Source: an uncultured Phascolarctobacterium sp. | Lineage (GTDB): Bacteria; Bacillota; Negativicutes; Acidaminococcales; Acidaminococcaceae | Assembly (NCBI GenBank): GCA_900552855.1 | Contig: USBG01000036.1 | Span: 1-13,706 of the forward strand | Reading direction: 5' to 3' | DNA length: 13,706 nucleotides | Part shown: positions 12,301-13,706 of the stretch, one piece after another | Layout: the number at the start of each line of letters is the position of its first letter | Position numbering within the stretch: position 1 is the stretch's first letter | Made by a program: the position numbers and the translations under genes | Notes under the pieces: model-generated | The model's database searches: none | What the model was told of the DNA's origin: nothing | The model's input: the letters and a program-made list of their open reading frames with translations, nothing else

Positions 12301-13698
12301 ATGACTAAGTACAACCCTGTAACAGAAGAGGTGCTGGAGGAGCTGCGAGCAGCTTTAGGCGCTGAGTATGTGAAAAACGACCCCGAAACTTTGGAACGCT
12401 ACAAAACTGACGAAGAGCCTGATCCTCACTACCATCATTTGCCTGAAGTAGTAGTTTTGCCGGGCACTACTGAAGAAGTAGCCGCTGTAATGAAAATTGC
12501 TAATAAATATCTTGTCCCCGTAACTCCCCGTGGTGGCGGTACAAGCGTTTCCTGCGGTGCTATTCCTACACATGGCGGTATTGTACTGCTTATTGAACGT
12601 ATGGATAAGATTCTGGAAATGGATGCAGAGGCTATGTATATGCGCGTTCAGGCTGGCGCCCGTACTGTAGAAATTCAGCAGGTTGCCAATGAAGCAGGCC
12701 TTTTATATGCAGGCGACCCATGCTCCGCCGAAAGCTGCCTGATTGGTGGTAATCTGGCAACTAACGCTGGTGGTAATAAGGCTGTGCGCTATGGCACTAC
12801 TCGCCATCAGGTATATTCTATTGAGGTAGTAACTCCTACTGGTGATATTGTTGAGCTGGGCAGCCGTTTAAAGAAATGCTCTACTGGCTACTGCTTAGAG
12901 CAGCTGGTTATGGGCAGCGAGGGTACCTTGGGTATCATTACTGCAGCTACCTTAAAGCTGCTGCCTCTGTGTCCTTATCGCCTTGACATTCTGGCTGTAT
13001 TTACTGATGTACAGAAGGCCGTAAACCTTGTGCCTATGCTCATTAAGGCTGGCCTGAATCCTACATCTGTAGAATTTATGGATAATGGCTTTGTGCGTGC
13101 TGCTTCTGATTATACTGAAACACGCTTGCCGCACTATGAGGATGGCAGCTATGTTATCGTTACTGTAGAAACCTACAATGAGGATGAACTGGATATGAAG
13201 ATGGAGCAGCTTGATGAAATTTGCACTGCAGCAGGTGCAACTGACGTCTTAGAAGCTGACGAGCGTGTGTGGAGGGTTCGCCGTAATTGCTTAGAGAGTT
13301 CTAAGGCTTTGAGCAAGGTTTCCACATCTGACGATTTAGTTGTTCCTGTTGATAAAATTGCTGTCTGCTTAAATCATCTGATGGAGGTTTCTAAGCAATT
13401 CAAATTCAAATGCATGTGTCTGGCTCATGCAGGCGATGGCAACCTTCACTTCAATATCCTGAAGATGGATATGACTGATGAAGAGTGGGAGCAGCAGGTT
13501 GCAGAATTCCACGCTATTTCCTTTGCTTATGTTTATAGCTTAGGCGGCCGCTTATCCGGCGAGCATGGCATTGGTGCTAAAAAGGCGGATGCTTTAGAGA
13601 AGTATTGTGACCCTGTAGAAATGAATATTATGAAATCCATTAAGAGAGCGTTGGATCCTAACAATATTCTTAACCCTGGTAAATTGATTAATGCTTAA
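12301..13698 (+). CDS. FAD-dependent 2-hydroxyacid dehydrogenase (GlcD/D-LDH family), copy 3
   Basis: 465 aa. The FAD domain is close to copy 1 (88 of 100 residues identical in the stretch from LYAGDP), but the C-terminal 93 residues match copy 1 at only 48 positions. There the metal-site strand reads CLAHAGDGNLHFNILK instead of NAHIGDGNLHIVLCK, and the segment after GEHGIGAKK (ADALEKYCDPVEMN) differs completely. The catalytic/metal residues (two His, Glu-His of GEHGIG) and the four FAD-domain cysteines are intact, so the enzyme should be active, probably on another hydroxyacid. I chose the ATG at 12301, aligned with the MTKYN start of copy 2, with AAAAGGAG at 12283-12290; the in-frame TTG at 12292 is too close to that site. 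The gene ends 8 nt before the window does, so what follows it cannot be seen. Confidence 0.93.
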   Translation: MTKYNPVTEEVLEELRAALGAEYVKNDPETLERYKTDEEPDPHYHHLPEVVVLPGTTEEVAAVMKIANKYLVPVTPRGGGTSVSCGAIPTHGGIVLLIERMDKILEMDAEAMYMRVQAGARTVEIQQVANEAGLLYAGDPCSAESCLIGGNLATNAGGNKAVRYGTTRHQVYSIEVVTPTGDIVELGSRLKKCSTGYCLEQLVMGSEGTLGIITAATLKLLPLCPYRLDILAVFTDVQKAVNLVPMLIKAGLNPTSVEFMDNGFVRAASDYTETRLPHYEDGSYVIVTVETYNEDELDMKMEQLDEICTAAGATDVLEADERVWRVRRNCLESSKALSKVSTSDDLVVPVDKIAVCLNHLMEVSKQFKFKCMCLAHAGDGNLHFNILKMDMTDEEWEQQVAEFHAISFAYVYSLGGRLSGEHGIGAKKADALEKYCDPVEMNIMKSIKRALDPNNILNPGKLINA

Positions 13699-13706
13699 GC
13701 GCATCG

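Noticed and set aside
9420..13698. The triplet as a mobile or recently amplified element
   Set aside because: The copies differ at many synonymous and protein positions, have distinct intergenic sequences and show no flanking repeats or transposase, so they are old paralogs.

Overview
The window reads as chromosomal DNA of a moderately AT-rich Firmicute that has an outer membrane, most likely a Negativicutes member. Acidaminococcaceae such as Phascolarctobacterium are my best guess, by inference only. The evidence is a Firmicute-style gene set (GatCAB amidotransferase, PucR-type regulator, EFR1-type ferredoxin, strong AGGAGG-like ribosome sites) together with a FadL/OmpP1-type outer-membrane beta-barrel carrying a signal peptide. 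I see no rRNA, tRNA, CRISPR array or intact mobile element.

Layout: (1) 2-1819 holds the 3' end of gatA, whose last part is out of frame, followed by complete gatB with a 1-nt overlap and a terminator. (2) 1890-2276 is a non-coding stretch with a large hairpin and a 65-codon minus-strand reading frame without a start, probably a gene remnant. (3) 2277-2762 is a small membrane-protein operon: a DUF898-like protein and a 47-residue FeoB-associated-type Cys-rich protein. (4) 2765-4034 is alanine racemase, whose leader contains a strong terminator-like hairpin between promoter and start codon. (5) 4137-5333 (minus) is a PucR-family regulator, convergent with alr; their terminators meet in a shared TTTTTTTGCAAAAAAA palindrome. 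(6) 5729-6538 is an unrecognised, mostly helical, TPR-like soluble protein, divergent from the regulator. (7) 6939-8180 is the FadL-like outer-membrane protein, with a good operator-like palindrome upstream. (8) 8555-13698 is a probable operon of a flavodoxin/ferredoxin fusion protein (EFR1 type) followed by three tandem paralogous FAD-dependent 2-hydroxyacid dehydrogenases of the GlcD/D-lactate dehydrogenase family.

The metabolic centre is the last 5 kb. Three near-equal-length dehydrogenases share an almost uniform FAD domain but diverge in the C-terminal substrate/metal domain, especially copy 3. This suggests parallel enzymes for related 2-hydroxyacids, perhaps handing electrons to an ETF or to the neighbouring flavo-ferredoxin. 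No ETF gene or lactate permease lies in the window. The rest is housekeeping plus small accessory genes. I found no clear defence or mobile system. The less ordinary items are the dehydrogenase triplet with its conserved four-cysteine pattern, the alr leader hairpin, the minus-strand remnant and the gatA frameshift.
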